From: Ligustrum vulgare
Taxonomy: Eukaryota; Streptophyta; Magnoliopsida; Lamiales; Oleaceae
NCBI GenBank assembly: GCA_963555705.1
Contig: OY743190.1
Location: 34,950,929-35,014,928, forward strand
DNA: 64,000 nucleotides
Direction: 5' to 3'
A program made the position numbers and the translations under genes. The notes under the pieces are model-generated. The model was given only the letters and a program-made list of their open reading frames with translations, made no database searches and was not told the origin of the DNA. The stretch's first letter is position 1. Each line of letters opens with the position of its first letter. Positions 47,518 through 59,156 of the stretch are shown here, in pieces.

Positions 47518-48720
47518 AACATAATCACTGGTTTTATTTTATCCTCAAACATAACAAATATAATAAAAGTTAGGGTAAATATATTACCACTACGAATTAT
47601 ACTAAATACACCACATTTATATTAACACCACTAATAAAATATAATTTTTATAAATCATCACAATACATATATAAATATACCCCTTGTTTAATTATAATTA
47701 TTAAAAAAAATAAAAAAAAATTAGATCTGTGCACCACACCTCCAACTGCCGCCGCCTATTCTTCATCCTCCCCTCCTCTCAAATCTTTGCCTACCATTGC
47801 CAGTCCACCCCAGCTCTAGCAGTCCATCTTCCTCTTCCCCCTAACTCCGACTGGCCTCCACCTCGACTTCCTTCGCCGAGCATGAGCGGGTGAATCACAT
47901 CAGGGGAGGCAGTGGTGGTACAGTGAAGAAAACAACGTAAAATTTCATGGATTCGATTCGATTCTGGGAAATACTTTTACTGCTACTAGATTGCTCTCAA
48001 TGGGTTATCAACTACTTTTAGGCAGGATCCATTGGAATTGTAATTGCAACAAAACCAATGTTCCATTTTGCCGGAGAATTGAAATAATTTAATTTTTTTA
48101 TCCGGTGGATTATTCCTTGTTCGTAATAAAATACATTCAGCAATTATTGATGATATTTTCAGTGGCAAATTGACAATTATATATTAACCAGTTGACTGAA
48201 TTGCTATGAGAGGCCAGTTGTTGGGTTTGATTTTTTTTTTTTTTAATTGCTGGGTTTGATTTCTTGTGTCAGAGACAGAGCTTATATGGATTAAAGGAAA
48301 AAGATGGAGGATTTGAGAGAGACTGAGCCGGAAAGCATAAGGGAGAATCCAGCAGTTGTAGTATATATAAAAATTACTAAAAGGTTATTTACGTGATTTC
48401 AAATATGTCTATTTTTGTAAAAAAATAAAATATTTAAAATTGTGGTGTAAGAAATAATTTTTGTGGCGGCAATATAACCATTGTAAAAGTTAAAACTCCA
48501 AAAATTCTTCATCATGTGTCGGAATTACAACCAAGCACGAAAATATGCAATTAAGTACATGCATAAAATCTTGATGTTATACACTTATACCCAATAGGAA
48601 AATGCACTATGCTGATGCACGGCGAGCGTAAAAGCGGCACATTTTAGAACACATATATAAAGAAACAACTAAATGTAAATTGTCGATAAATATATTTTTC
48701 AATTCCCATAAAATAATATA
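47518..48720. other. Rest of GT14 intron 1, nothing recognised
   Basis: A/T-rich with a C-rich 150-bp patch at about 47,730-47,890 (CCGCCGCC, CCTCCCCTCC). No coding sequence, terminal repeats or splice-linked exon was recognised. Confidence 0.4.
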
Positions 48721-49445
48721 ACTCACCTCGAAAGAGCTTCCCCAACGAAATCGAGAGGCAAGTCTCTCCGAGCGAGGAACAGAAACGCGATTTTGGGATT
48801 GCCTTTGAACCGACCATGGAAAACTCGAGAATTTCGAGGCAATGTTGAATAAGGAGAAACCGAGGATTCCGAGTATTTCTGCAGTCTGAAGAAAGCCCAT
48901 ATACAAAGAACAATAGATACCAGAATCACCATCTTTCACACCAACCACAACACGTGGCGCATCGGCTTCGTCAGCAACATCGATGCCAGTGCCTTCTTCA
49001 TCATCAATTCCTCTAGTAAGTTAATTACACGCTGTCCACCAATCCTTTCCCCTCCTCTTCGTTTCCTTCTACAATTCAATAAATCAAAATTAAAATGTAC
49101 GCATACGCATTGCTTGTATAAACGGTGAATTTGAGAGAGTGAGAGAGAGATTACATGTGCATAGCAAAGGAATAGGGAGAATTATGTGAAACTGCCGCAA
49201 TTTAAAATAGAAATGTTGAATTGAAACGGAAGCTTCTGGCGGTGGTTTTTTCACTGTGCTCAGTTTTGGTGCATCTGAAAAGGAAAGAAAGATACGTCCC
49301 GGTGTCGTTTCAATTTGTGGGTGGGTTTGAAAATATCTTTTTCGCCATTACGGTGACTGGAGATTTTTTTAATCAGATTTAGGGATTATTTGTTATTCTT
49401 TCTTTGTTCTTCCATAAGAGAAAAAACAAGGCAATTGAAATTTGA

Positions 49446-51055
49446 ACTTAAGCGTTGGCTCGGTTTCATATGGTTCTTATCCCAGCCGAACCGAATCGAA
49501 CTAAGAATAAATGATTCTTTTGAAAAAAAAAAATCGTTACTTTTTTTTTTGTAAAAGATGAATCGAACAGTTCAATCCTTTTGGTTCTGGTTAGAGGTGT
49601 CAAGACGGACGGGCCAATCAGACCTCTAAAAATTGGCCTGGATTGATCCGGGACAGCGGACCGACCCGTGACCCGTGCGGGCGGTTCACGGGTCAAGAGG
49701 TTGTGAACCGCGAGTTTTGCGGGTCAAATATTCGCGGATCGAGGTTAACTCGATGGCCCGTAAAAAAAATAAAAATAAAAATAAATTGTTTTTTTGAATA
49801 TAGTAATATTGAAAATCTCTCTTCTTCTAAAAACTTTAATACAACTTTTAAAGTAAAATCTTATTTTTTTCTCCCTAATAGCTAAAAAAGTAATATTTTT
49901 TTATAATAGTAATTAGAAATACATTGATCATTTAATTGTTATTTGTTTATGTTATATTTAAATTTGCAAATTTAGAAGTAATTCATATAACATAAATTAT
50001 AATTTTAAATTTTATGTAAATATTTTATGGTATAAATATGAATTTATCATTTTATATTAAACTTGACAAAAAATTTGCTATAAAAATGAAAAATTCTATG
50101 TTTTTATTCATACGGGCCAAATCAGAACAAACTGCGATCGACATGGGCTCGACCCGGATGAGCCAGTGGACGGGCCTAGGTTTAGTTTAAAATTTGCGAG
50201 CTGACCCGTAACCCGCAGTGGGCGGGTTTTTTTTCAAGCAGGCCGTTATGGATTTTTTATTGGCGGGCTGACCCGACCGGACCACCCGGATTGACACCTC
50301 TAGTTCTGGTTTTTGTTTCGATTTCCTAAATTAAAATTTTTAAACTTAAGCGATGAAATCATGATAGATTCGACTGGTAAGAATTGTAAGACGGTAAGGT
50401 CATCGACCTTGATCAAATTGCCAATACAACACTCAAAATCATTGACATCAAAATATTCACTCTTCCAGACAATAACGTATCTCATCATTCGCGTGTATGT
50501 GCTCCTTCAAAATATTCTTCAATTTCTGCTCGTAATTCTCCATCTTTTCAGGGAACAGTCGCACAAGTCCAGCAGAATCTTGAAAACAAGATAACAATTA
50601 ATTGTAAGATGAATAGTGGAAATTTATTGTATTAATTGTAAGATAAAGGGTGAAGATTTATTATTTGTTGATTTTTTTTTTTTTTTTAAGAACTGATGGC
50701 TGAAAGCTTGACGACTGAAGGTTTGAAGTTGAACGACAGAACCAATGAAAGAAAAATAATTTTCGATCTATGATTTTTTGTTCATTACTTGTTTTGCTTG
50801 TAATTATTGTAATGTTGAATAAGTTAATAATTGTTGGGTGATTGATATTGACTAATGGACCGGATAAAATGCATTAAGATTGAGAAATGATAATTTTTTT
50901 ATTTTTTAAAATATATATTTTTAAAAAAATCGTGTTTTATTCTTAACTAAGAACCGGAACGGAATCGATGGTTCTTGATTTTTAGAATCAGAACCGTTTA
51001 AAATTTTGATATAACCGAATCGAACCGCTGGTTCTGATTCTTTTGCTCAAGCCTA
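49446..51055. mobile_element. Old hAT-like element, hosting a younger one
   Basis: GGTTC/GAACC motifs cluster at both ends (CGAACCGAATCGAACT near 49,480-49,500; GAACCGCTGGTTCTGATTC near 51,020-51,045), the subterminal pattern of the 39851-40829 element. Terminal repeats (around CTTAAGCG at left, GCTTGAGC at right, reversed) are worn and no target duplication is clear. The interior, apart from the nested copy, is A/T-rich. Confidence 0.5.
49592..50302. mobile_element. Non-autonomous hAT element, 711 bp, nested
   Basis: Terminal repeats TAGAGGTGTCAA on both sides (right end, reversed) are flanked by perfect 8-bp duplications GTTCTGGT (49584-49591 and 50303-50310). Subterminal CGGGT/ACCCG motifs are dense. 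It has split the older element around it. Confidence 0.93.
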
Positions 51056-51094
51056 ACTAAACTCTTGAAATAAAAAAATGGTTTTTTTTTTATT

Positions 51095-51240
51095 ATTATT
51101 TTAGAAAGTCAATCCATATCATTCCAATAAACTCTCTAATTTAAAATTTTAATTTAGAGATAATGTTTGATCCTCCAAATTTGGAGAGTTTATTGGAAAG
51201 TCAATCCATACATTCATTGGTTGATGAAAATAACTATTTC
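51095..51240. repeat. Inverted and direct repeat cluster
   Basis: CCAATAAACTCTC at about 51,124 is inverted as GAGAGTTTATTGG at about 51,184, and AAAGTCAATCCATA occurs directly repeated on either side. It may be one end of a worn MITE. The following 51,240-52,300 is A/T-rich with no recognised gene. Confidence 0.5.
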
Positions 51241-52635
51241 AGTACTTATTTTTTTCACCAACTAATTAATATGTACCACATCATAATGTCCCCTAAAAAT
51301 ATTCATAAATAATGTCTCCCTGTAATTATTGATTATTAAATGTATTCAATGATTTTCAATTCTCAATGTTCCTACATTAAATTTCTTTATTACATATTTG
51401 ATATCATTAGTAATTCACTTTTAAAAAAATAAATATTAACTAAAAATAAAGAATGACAATAAATGTTTTTATGAAAAACTAAAATAAAGAATTTGTTGGA
51501 GCTTGTCAAAAAATTTGCTCCTTAAATATAAAGACGTTCTCTATTATTATTAAGGGGGTTTTACAAAACTAAACTAAAATATTTTTACAATATCTTAGCT
51601 TCATAGTCTAGATTATTAAGTTTACAAAACTCATTGTCACTTATGATTTTCATGACTACAACATCAATTGAGGTGGTATGGAAAAACTGAGTTAACCCCT
51701 TTGATAAATTCACTTATGAACGGTAGAAAATTAAGTGAATAACAATTAAAAAAAAAAAATGGACACAACTTAATATAACCCAAAACCCAATTAATTTTAT
51801 ACAACCTTACACTGATTATTTACATAGAACACTCCTTTTGTCAAAATAAGAAATAGAAAAACAAATCTAAAACTCACCCCTTACTAAAATCGCAACTCCA
51901 AGCATCACAACTGAAATTAACCCATTTTCTAAATAAGTGACAAGTATATATATATTTTCAAATTATAACTCTTTAAATCCAAACTATCAAAGGCAAAAGC
52001 TAGAAAGGCAATCAAACCTAAATCCGAGAACGTACCCGTAAATTTAACCGAAGAAAACAAAAAATTGGGTTGAGAATCTAAGCTATTACATCGGCATCAG
52101 TTGGTTTGATTCGCGATAGGGAAAGCGATGAATGGCTTACAGATTAGAAAGTGTGTACTGAGAGTGGGACAACTCAATTTTAAAACTCACTCATCAAATA
52201 AATTCCATGAATTATGGTAACAGTAAAAAAATCAAAATAATAATTTGAAAATTAAAAATTTTGTTAAAATTAAGAAATTGTTGACAATTAAGATTTTGGT
52301 TTTATTAATATATAGATATAGATATAAATTGGAAAAAATGGATGCAAATCATTGATGCCAAGGGCAATTAATAAATTAGGCGTTATATAAGTGCATGTTT
52401 TCAACCTAACTAGCTAAAGAGAGCCAAAAAAGGATATTTCAACTCAAACAGCCAGACCACTTTCCGGCTCGCAATGACTCAAACGGGGGAGGGAACCTGT
52501 TAGTTTTGCATTCCGAGATCCACTTGAGAATCCTAACACAATAATTAACTCATATTTAACTAAGTCAATTAAGTCTTTCCCACCAGTTTGATCCTGGTTG
52601 TACAGATAGTGGTGCCACTTGATTTGAGTCGTATA

Positions 52636-52930
52636 TTGCCCGTGCAATGCACAAATTTTGATTATTACAACTTCTAATATTAAATCTTTTGAATACGACT
52701 ATGTCGTCGTATGTCAAAATGAAACTTATTAGGCGTCTAAATAGACATTAAGAATTAAAAAGTGTACATAATTTATTGAAAATGAGAAATATCTAAAATA
52801 AAAATCCTTAAACATTTACAAATTCTGGAATACTTCATTGAATACAATTTTGTCATCGAAAGAGCCATCCTTGTTAAAGATCAAATACATTGAACCAAAA
52901 GAAGTTTATTATAATTGTGCATTAATTGTC
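52636..52930 (-). mobile_element. Second Helitron 3' end with helicase tail remnant
   Basis: On the minus strand TGTGCATTGCACGGG forms the terminal hairpin. Upstream of it the frame ends EVFQNL as in the 36528 copy, and the block TACAAATTCTGGAATACTTC on the plus strand is common to both. The CTAG end is not clear and the body is missing. Confidence 0.65.
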
Positions 52931-53224
52931 CTTGAAAATGTGTAACAGTATTGTGAGTACATTTTGCCAATGAAGATAGGATAGGACTAAAATGGTTTTT
53001 ACACAATTTTTCAAATCACTTTTTAATCACAATTTTCTCTCTCCAATTTTTAATCACTACTTTTTAACTCAAAATTATAAATAAACAAATTTATAAATCA
53101 AACAATATTATATATCTTTATAAATTGTAATAAAGCAATAATTAATAATTGATAAGTACAATAATTCTAAGAAGTAATTGATAAATTTATTTATATTTTA
53201 TGTTTGTCTTTTTGAATTTATTAA

Positions 53225-53250
53225 TAGCACGTACGTGCTTTGCACGTCTT
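53225..53250 (-). mobile_element. Helitron-type terminal hairpin relic
   Basis: Plus strand GCACGTACGTGCTTTGCACG contains the GTGC-TTT-GCAC stem-loop typical of Helitron 3' ends in this window. There is no CTAG end and no body recognised. The A/T-rich DNA on both sides (52,930-54,360) holds no gene. Confidence 0.35.
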
Positions 53251-54370
53251 ATGTATGTGATGAATGTTAAATTAATATTTTTTAAGTAGTAATACTTTTT
53301 TAAAATAGTTGACGTAATTTATATTGTTAGAGAAAAATTATAAATGATAAATTGACTTCAATTCTTAGTATATTAATTAATATTTTATTGAAAATTTTCG
53401 CTCAGCTCTTCAAAATATATATTAGAAAGTTAATTAAAATGTCAACTTAATAAATAAATCGTGTGTGATATTTTAAGAAGTAATCTTATATCATAAAATA
53501 TTAGGCAAATCAATAATTTCTTTATGAAATATTTATGATAAGTAGTGAAAAAATTGTGTATAGATAAATTAAATTAATTTGTGAACATATTTTTATAATG
53601 AATTTTTTTTTTTTAATATTATGCTCATATTTGGTGAAATTAAAATAAGATTTTAATCCAAGTTAAAGTCAATAATTAATTTTAACCATACATTTCATTA
53701 GACTCACAACTTTCCAACCACGTTTTTATTAAATTCTATTAAAATCTGTTAAAAATCTAATTTTAGTTATCATCAAACAATGACTATATAAATTAAACTA
53801 AAATTTCAGTTTTGATTTTTTTCTTTTCCTAAGAATTTTGAAATTATTTATTTTATATTCTTAATTAGAAAATTATTTTAAAAAATTATTTTTCTATTTA
53901 TATAAATTAATTAATGGTTTTGATAAGAATTTAAGTGAGTTTAAAAATAAAATGTTTCACTCTCTACTTAAAAAAAAATAATCTATTTTATCATTAACTT
54001 GAACATAATTTTTGAATTAAAAAAAAAACTCATTAAACACATTATTTGAATTGTTCGATGAAGTTATCATGGGAAATGAAATTTGATGGGACAATATTCT
54101 AAAACTAAATTAAAAAGTAACTATGTCAAATCGTCATTTTCATAAATACTAATTGAATAAGTAATTTCAATACTAATTGAATAAGTAATTTCGATTTAGT
54201 CATCGTGGATAAATTGATATATTTTGAAAAAAGAATTAAAATAAATTTAAAATAAGTTTCAATAAATGAACTAAAGATATTATTGAGAGAGAAAAAAAGA
54301 ATGTGAGGATAAAATGAGAAGTCAAAATATTCTCATTCATCAAAACTTTTAAGATATAATAATAAGTAAC

Positions 54371-54521
54371 AACCTGTTCGGCTTTTTTGTTTATTTTTTG
54401 ATTATAATCATTCCAATTTTCAATACACTTTTTAATCACACATCTTTTCTCTATCCAATTTTTAACCATTTATTTACCTCGAAATGTTTATAATTAAAAA
54501 AAGAAGCCGCCAAACGGTCAC
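54371..54521. mobile_element. MITE-like element
   Basis: CCTGTTCGGCTTTTTT at the left and GAAGCCGCCAAACGGTCAC at the right form an imperfect terminal inverted repeat about 150 bp apart. The interior has TTTTTAATCAC phrases also seen near 53,010 and, reversed, at 25,780, 30,590 and 56,100. Target duplication is unclear. Confidence 0.5.
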
Positions 54522-54561
54522 TTAAACGTATGTTGCACGTAATATTGTAAAGTCGTTGTGA

Positions 54562-54601
54562 TGTTGTTGTTGTTGTTGTTATTATTATTATTATTATTAT
54601 T

Positions 54602-54652
<51 letters not shown>
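54562..54652. repeat. Compound microsatellite (TTG)n(TTA)n(TG)n
   Basis: About six TTG, eight TTA and twenty-four TG units follow each other without interruption. On the minus strand the TG part yields a false His-Thr repeat protein. Confidence 0.95.
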
Positions 54653-54655
<3 letters not shown>

Positions 54656-55139
54656 TTTGATAAATTGGATGAAGATTGTTCAAATTTACCACACACACTA
54701 TTGACCATTCAAAAGACACGATATATCAAATTAGTTAACGTCCAATTCTGTTATCAAACTCAATTTGTTCATAAATTTAATTAATTGAATTATTAAACTA
54801 CAAACACGTTTTAATAAAATTTTCGGTCAAGAATTATAATTAATGACAAAATTTCATCATTGCTAAAATATAATGGACAGTCTTGCCGTTTAACGTACAT
54901 GTTTCAACCACGCATTTCATCAATATTTATCAAAACATACTAAACAACGAAATTATCAAATTTTCATGGAAAAATGTGAATGAACATTCTTTGTGGATTT
55001 AGGGGTTCAAGATAACCATGGTATTTAAAGAGAATAAATTGAATGTTAAGAATATTATTGACCATGAATATAAAAAATTAAGGGTAAAATGGGAAAATGA
55101 AAGTTTCTCCCTCACCCCATCTACACTTTTAATATATGT

Positions 55140-55165
55140 ATTGAGCACGCGTTGCGTGCATGGTA
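55140..55165 (-). mobile_element. Helitron-type terminal hairpin relic
   Basis: GAGCACGCGTTGCGTGCATGG includes the stem GCACGC-GTT-GCGTGC. On the minus strand it resembles the Helitron 3' hairpins at 36539 and 52640, without a CTAG end. Confidence 0.35.
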
Positions 55166-55341
55166 AAAATAGAATGCATATAGACCATCGTTGCGTGAAA
55201 CTTGGCAATTATTGAATTTTTTTATTTTCGTAAAATAAAAAACAAAAAAATTGGAAATTCGGGTAGCTCGAGCAAGCAGCTGCCCGAAATTGGGACACTG
55301 TAACTGCCCTATTTGTTCCATTTTATATACTACTGAGATAT

Positions 55342-55343
<2 letters not shown>

Positions 55344-55404
<61 letters not shown>
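55344..55404. repeat. (AT)n microsatellite
   Basis: About 30 AT units without interruption. The flanks 55,410-56,790 are A/T-rich DNA with no gene recognised, including a partial MITE-like block near 56,040-56,150. Confidence 0.95.
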
Positions 55405-55408
<4 letters not shown>

Positions 55409-56794
55409 TGTGTGGTTAAAAAGTGGTTTGAAAAAATATGTTGTTTAAATTTAATTATAAACATTTTAAAGGAAGAGAGGCTAACTAATATATTTTCTTT
55501 ATGAACTTCGACAAATTTTTCCTTATTTTTATGTTTTTTTTAACCCTCATATAAGAAGAATGAAAGATTTTGACGTTCTTTAACAATATGTTCAGAAAAT
55601 CTTGATTATAATTTTTGTTTACAAACGAAGACGTAGTAATATTTCATTGGATTATTTTTTTTAAAAAGTCGGCAATTTTGATTGATAAAAAATTTATGCC
55701 CATCACTTTTTACTTTCAAAGAAATGGACAAACGAAATGTGATACGTTGTTACTTATAAACAATATTTAACCGTTTATAAAAGGTTTCCAAATAGAGTTT
55801 GCAAATTATTTCTTGGTAGGATATATTCTTTTAATTTTCGATTAGTCGGCGTTAGATGTTTTTTCAATTCTAAACATTTTTATGTGAGAGATGTTATTTC
55901 AATATCTTGATTTTTTGTTTGAGAATTCATATCATTTTCTTATTGTGCAATGATCTATCGACTTTAAGGACATTTTAATTGGTGTAGCGAGTTAACATTT
56001 TTTTTTTATCATAATATTGGAAGTCACGATTTAAAATCTGTTCGGTGGCTAGTTTTTGTTTGTGGATGAAGTGTTTGTAATTTTTAAATAAAAATGTGAT
56101 TAAAAAATAATTTGAAAAAATGTAAGCGATTAAAAAGTGGCTTGAAAATGAAATGGGGCTTAGTCATATTTTCAAACTTGTGAATATTTGTGCTTTCGTG
56201 ACACTTGTCCAAAACTTCATTATTTGCATGCAAGGGCTTAGTGCATGGACTTCTAACTTAAGTCGGATTTATTAGATTGTGCACTAAGATTTTTGATGGC
56301 CAAGGCCTTTAATCATGTTTCCGGCTAAGTATCAATGCCAAATTCCTTTGCTCAAATGAGCCTTGGTGATCGAGGCTTTCCTTTAGAACGACAAGCTTCG
56401 ACAATTGAGGCATGAATTTCCATGCCATGATGTGAAAAATGCATTAGGACACATTTCATGGCTTACTTGACTATGATTATTTAGTTTGTAACATTAATCA
56501 TATCTCGTTGAATTAAGCTCGTGAGTAGGATGCTTCTTGAAGGACATACAATGTTACTAATGAAGAAATTATTAAGAAAAAGTATAGACTAACGGGGAGG
56601 CATAAACTAGTGGTTCATGGTTCCTGAACATGATCAAGGGATCTAAGCGCAATTCACGAATGGTATAATGTCGATACTGATGGTTTTGACGCCATTATGA
56701 ACGTGGCCAAGAACACAAGGAGTGATTTATAACATGATTGGCACTGTTTAAATTATAAATTAAGTTGATCAAACTTACTTTTTAACCACATATT

Positions 56795-56973
56795 TTGTCT
56801 GTTTGGCCCCCATTTTTTACAAATCAAATTTATTCAACACTCAATCTCAACCATTCATCTTAGTCAAGCCCACCATTTTTTACTTTTCAAACAATTTTTA
56901 ATCCTACATTCTTCCAAAAATACTATTCAAAACCAAATTTTTACCCAAAAAATGGAGGCCAAACAAGGGCCTA
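56795..56973. mobile_element. Tourist-like MITE related to 19507-19681
   Basis: CTGTTTGGCCCCCATTTTTT at the left and AAAAAATGGAGGCCAAACAAGG at the right are inverted. The interior has CATTCATCTTAGTCAAGCCCACC, the reverse of the core of the 19507 copy. The TTA-type duplication is not certain, so edges are approximate. Confidence 0.65.
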
Positions 56974-57033
56974 ATATATCATACTCACTCATTATCAGCA
57001 CATTCCATAGAACTTGCAAATTATAAACACTTA

Positions 57034-57563
57034 GGCTGCGTTTGATAGCGATGGTGGAATTTGGGTGGAAAGAAAATGAATTCCAGGGAATTGAATTCTA
57101 AGGAATTAAATTCCTGGGAATTGAAAGTTTAATGTGTTTGATTGGTTTAATTTTCTAGGTAGAAAAAGTGAAGAATTTTCCAACTTTTGTTGTTTGATTG
57201 ACATTATTTTCTATGGAAAATAAAGTAAAATTTAACTATTATAATTTTTTTTATTTTTTATTTTCATTTTTTAACAAGTTTGTACTTAGTAATAATAATG
57301 TTAATTTTTGGGAAAAAAATAAATCAATTAACAATAACAAAAATGATCAAACGTAACAAAAATTGTATAAGATTTTCCATGGAAAATAAAACCTCCTCCT
57401 CCCCTTGGAAAACGAATTCATCCAAAACAAGGAAAATACCGGATTTCGAGACAAGTGGAAAAATGAATTCCATGGAAAATTTAGGCAACCAAACAGCGCA
57501 AAGTTGGAAAATCACGTGAAAAATCATATTTTCCATGGAAAATAAAACGAATCAAACGGACCC
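57034..57563. mobile_element. Tourist/Harbinger-type MITE, 530 bp
   Basis: Termini GGCTGCGTTTGAT and GGGTCCGTTTGAT (right end, reversed) are flanked by TTA on both sides (57031-57033 and 57564-57566). The interior repeats the palindromic TTTTCCATGGAAAA several times. Overlapping open frames on both strands derive from these palindromes. Confidence 0.75.
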
Positions 57564-58766
57564 TTACGTATACTATCAAACAAGCACTTTATAATTCTTT
57601 TAAGTCGTGTTCAATTTCAATAAGAAATATAGTATTAGCGATTTATTTTGTGAATTGAATGAATATCAAATTACATGTTCAACTATTCTCCAATTAAATC
57701 GAATACTTGTATCATCACTTTAACTAACTTGTATGTATCAACTTTACTCAAATTGTACTATGTATTTGCCTTCCATTCAATATCCTGCAACAATATTGAA
57801 AGAACTGGATTCACTTAAGTCAAGAACCATGGGACATTCCCAAAACAGGTATCATCACTGTAGCCCATTTTAAAACTTGGGTACATCTTCCTCCCAGTCC
57901 CTCTTATCCTGCATAATAGCTCCGGCGCAAAAGTATATGAACAAGGATCAAGTTCAAGTCTGTGAGTTTTCTTCAGCAATGTCCGATAGTTAAGGTGAGG
58001 AACCGCCACTAGTTTTGCTGGCCGCAGGTGTATTTCTTCGAGACTGGCGCTTGGTAGGTACAAGCACGCTCTCCTGCTCTAACTTTTCGTAACTTACGTC
58101 ATCCTCATCATCCTTGTAGTTTTTAAAAACTGGATGGATATAAGCATTATGGAGATAACCTTTCAAATTGAGGTTTGGTTCTCTTGCACGCTCTAAAGTA
58201 TCTTTCATCATGGCTTCCTGAAATTTGGATGGATCACATCAGGATCAAAAGTTTCATGTCATCATCAAGAGAAAACAACACCTAACTCAAATGAAGTGGA
58301 AGATGCATTCATCTTTTCTACTAAGATTGATGCAAGACGCGTAAAAGCTGGTAATTGATAGAAATATTCATCACAAGCCGAGATTTCCCAATTACCTGTA
58401 AAGGGTATCTGATGAAAGCCGATTCATAACGACCTTTGCAGAATTTATGGAAAAAGATGGTCAATATTGGAAGAGCAATAAGGAGTGGTGTTGACAGAGC
58501 AGCCCCCTTTGTGCTCATTAACCCCACTAGAATTAGCTGTGAGAAGACCATGGCAGATATTATACGTCCATGGATATCGGGCCAAAATGCTGCAGCACTT
58601 TCATACTCTTGGTTGTACACATTTATGATCTGCATGATTGCAGTAAACGACGTAGTGATCAGCTGTGTATCTACATTAGATTTTTATTTTTTTTAAAAAA
58701 AAACTAGTGAGTTAATAGTATCAGATTTATTTGTATTTAATGTAAAATCTATTGAGGATAATAATA

Positions 58767-59156
58767 CTCTCTCCGTCCCCCAATTATATAGGTTTGTTTG
58801 ACTTTTCATCAAAATTTTCTCATTTTTCTACAATACTCAATTTTAACCATCCATTAAAAGTCAAGCCCACAATATTTGATTATTCAACCATCAATTCTCC
58901 TAAAAATCACTATTCATTTCAAAAAAAATCGTTTTAACTAAAATCAAACGTACACTTAATGTCATTGAAAAAGTAATTTTTGTAAAAAAAATTTCCAACT
59001 TACCCTTATTTAATATCAAAACTATTATATTGGAAGTAATACATAGGGGTATATTGGTAAACAAGCAAAATAAATACTTCCCAATAAAGAAATAAGTTTA
59101 TATAATTGGGACAAACGAAAAATGAAAGACAACCTATATAATTGGGACGAATAGAG
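58767..59156. mobile_element. Stowaway-type MITE, 390 bp
   Basis: CTCTCTCCGTCCCCCAATTA at the left and TAATTGGGACGAATAGAG at the right are inverted and flanked by TA dinucleotides (58765-58766 and 59157-59158), the Tc1/Mariner Stowaway pattern. It lies where the missing OSCA exons should be. The rest of that gap (59,160-60,330) is A/T-rich and unrecognised. Confidence 0.8.

Larger units (their letters stand above)
34233..49004 (-). pseudogene. GT14 (Core-2/I-branching, BC10-like) glycosyltransferase, broken
   Basis: Ten exons on the minus strand follow the order of plant DUF266/GT14 proteins, Golgi type II membrane enzymes. E1 48727-49004 has an anchor VILVSIVLCIWAFF and PKIAFLFLARRDLPLDF. 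E2 42409-42525 has NADKANFSIYIYSEPGFVFD. E3 41846-41946 has VVWGEASMIEAERLLLDEAL. E4 41053-41123 has CIPLYNFSYIYNYLM. E5 is 40830-40882 plus 39814-39842. E6 35942-36022 has WITLIRRHAEVIVDDEVVFP. E7 is 35469-35510, E8 35219-35285 (IPDEHYVQTLLE), E9 34890-35036 (WHPITFSYADARPEQM) and E10 34233-34401 (LFARKFSQGAAMRLLS). Lesions: TGA at 48936-48938, a 1-bp loss near 48745, a 1-bp loss at the E4 end, hAT insertion in E5, a 7-bp duplication in E8, TGA at 35007-35009, and in E10 a short deletion and a 1-bp gain near 34341. Splice sites are nearly all preserved. Confidence 0.9.

Noticed and set aside
52290..52330. Possible Helitron 5' end on the minus strand (TCTATATCTATATATTAAT)
   Set aside because: It resembles Helitron starts, but no matching 3' hairpin with CTAG was found to its left, so a defined element could not be supported.
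54451..54708. 85-codon minus-strand frame with a His-Thr repeat
   Set aside because: It is the translation of the compound TG/TTA/TTG microsatellite and is not a gene.
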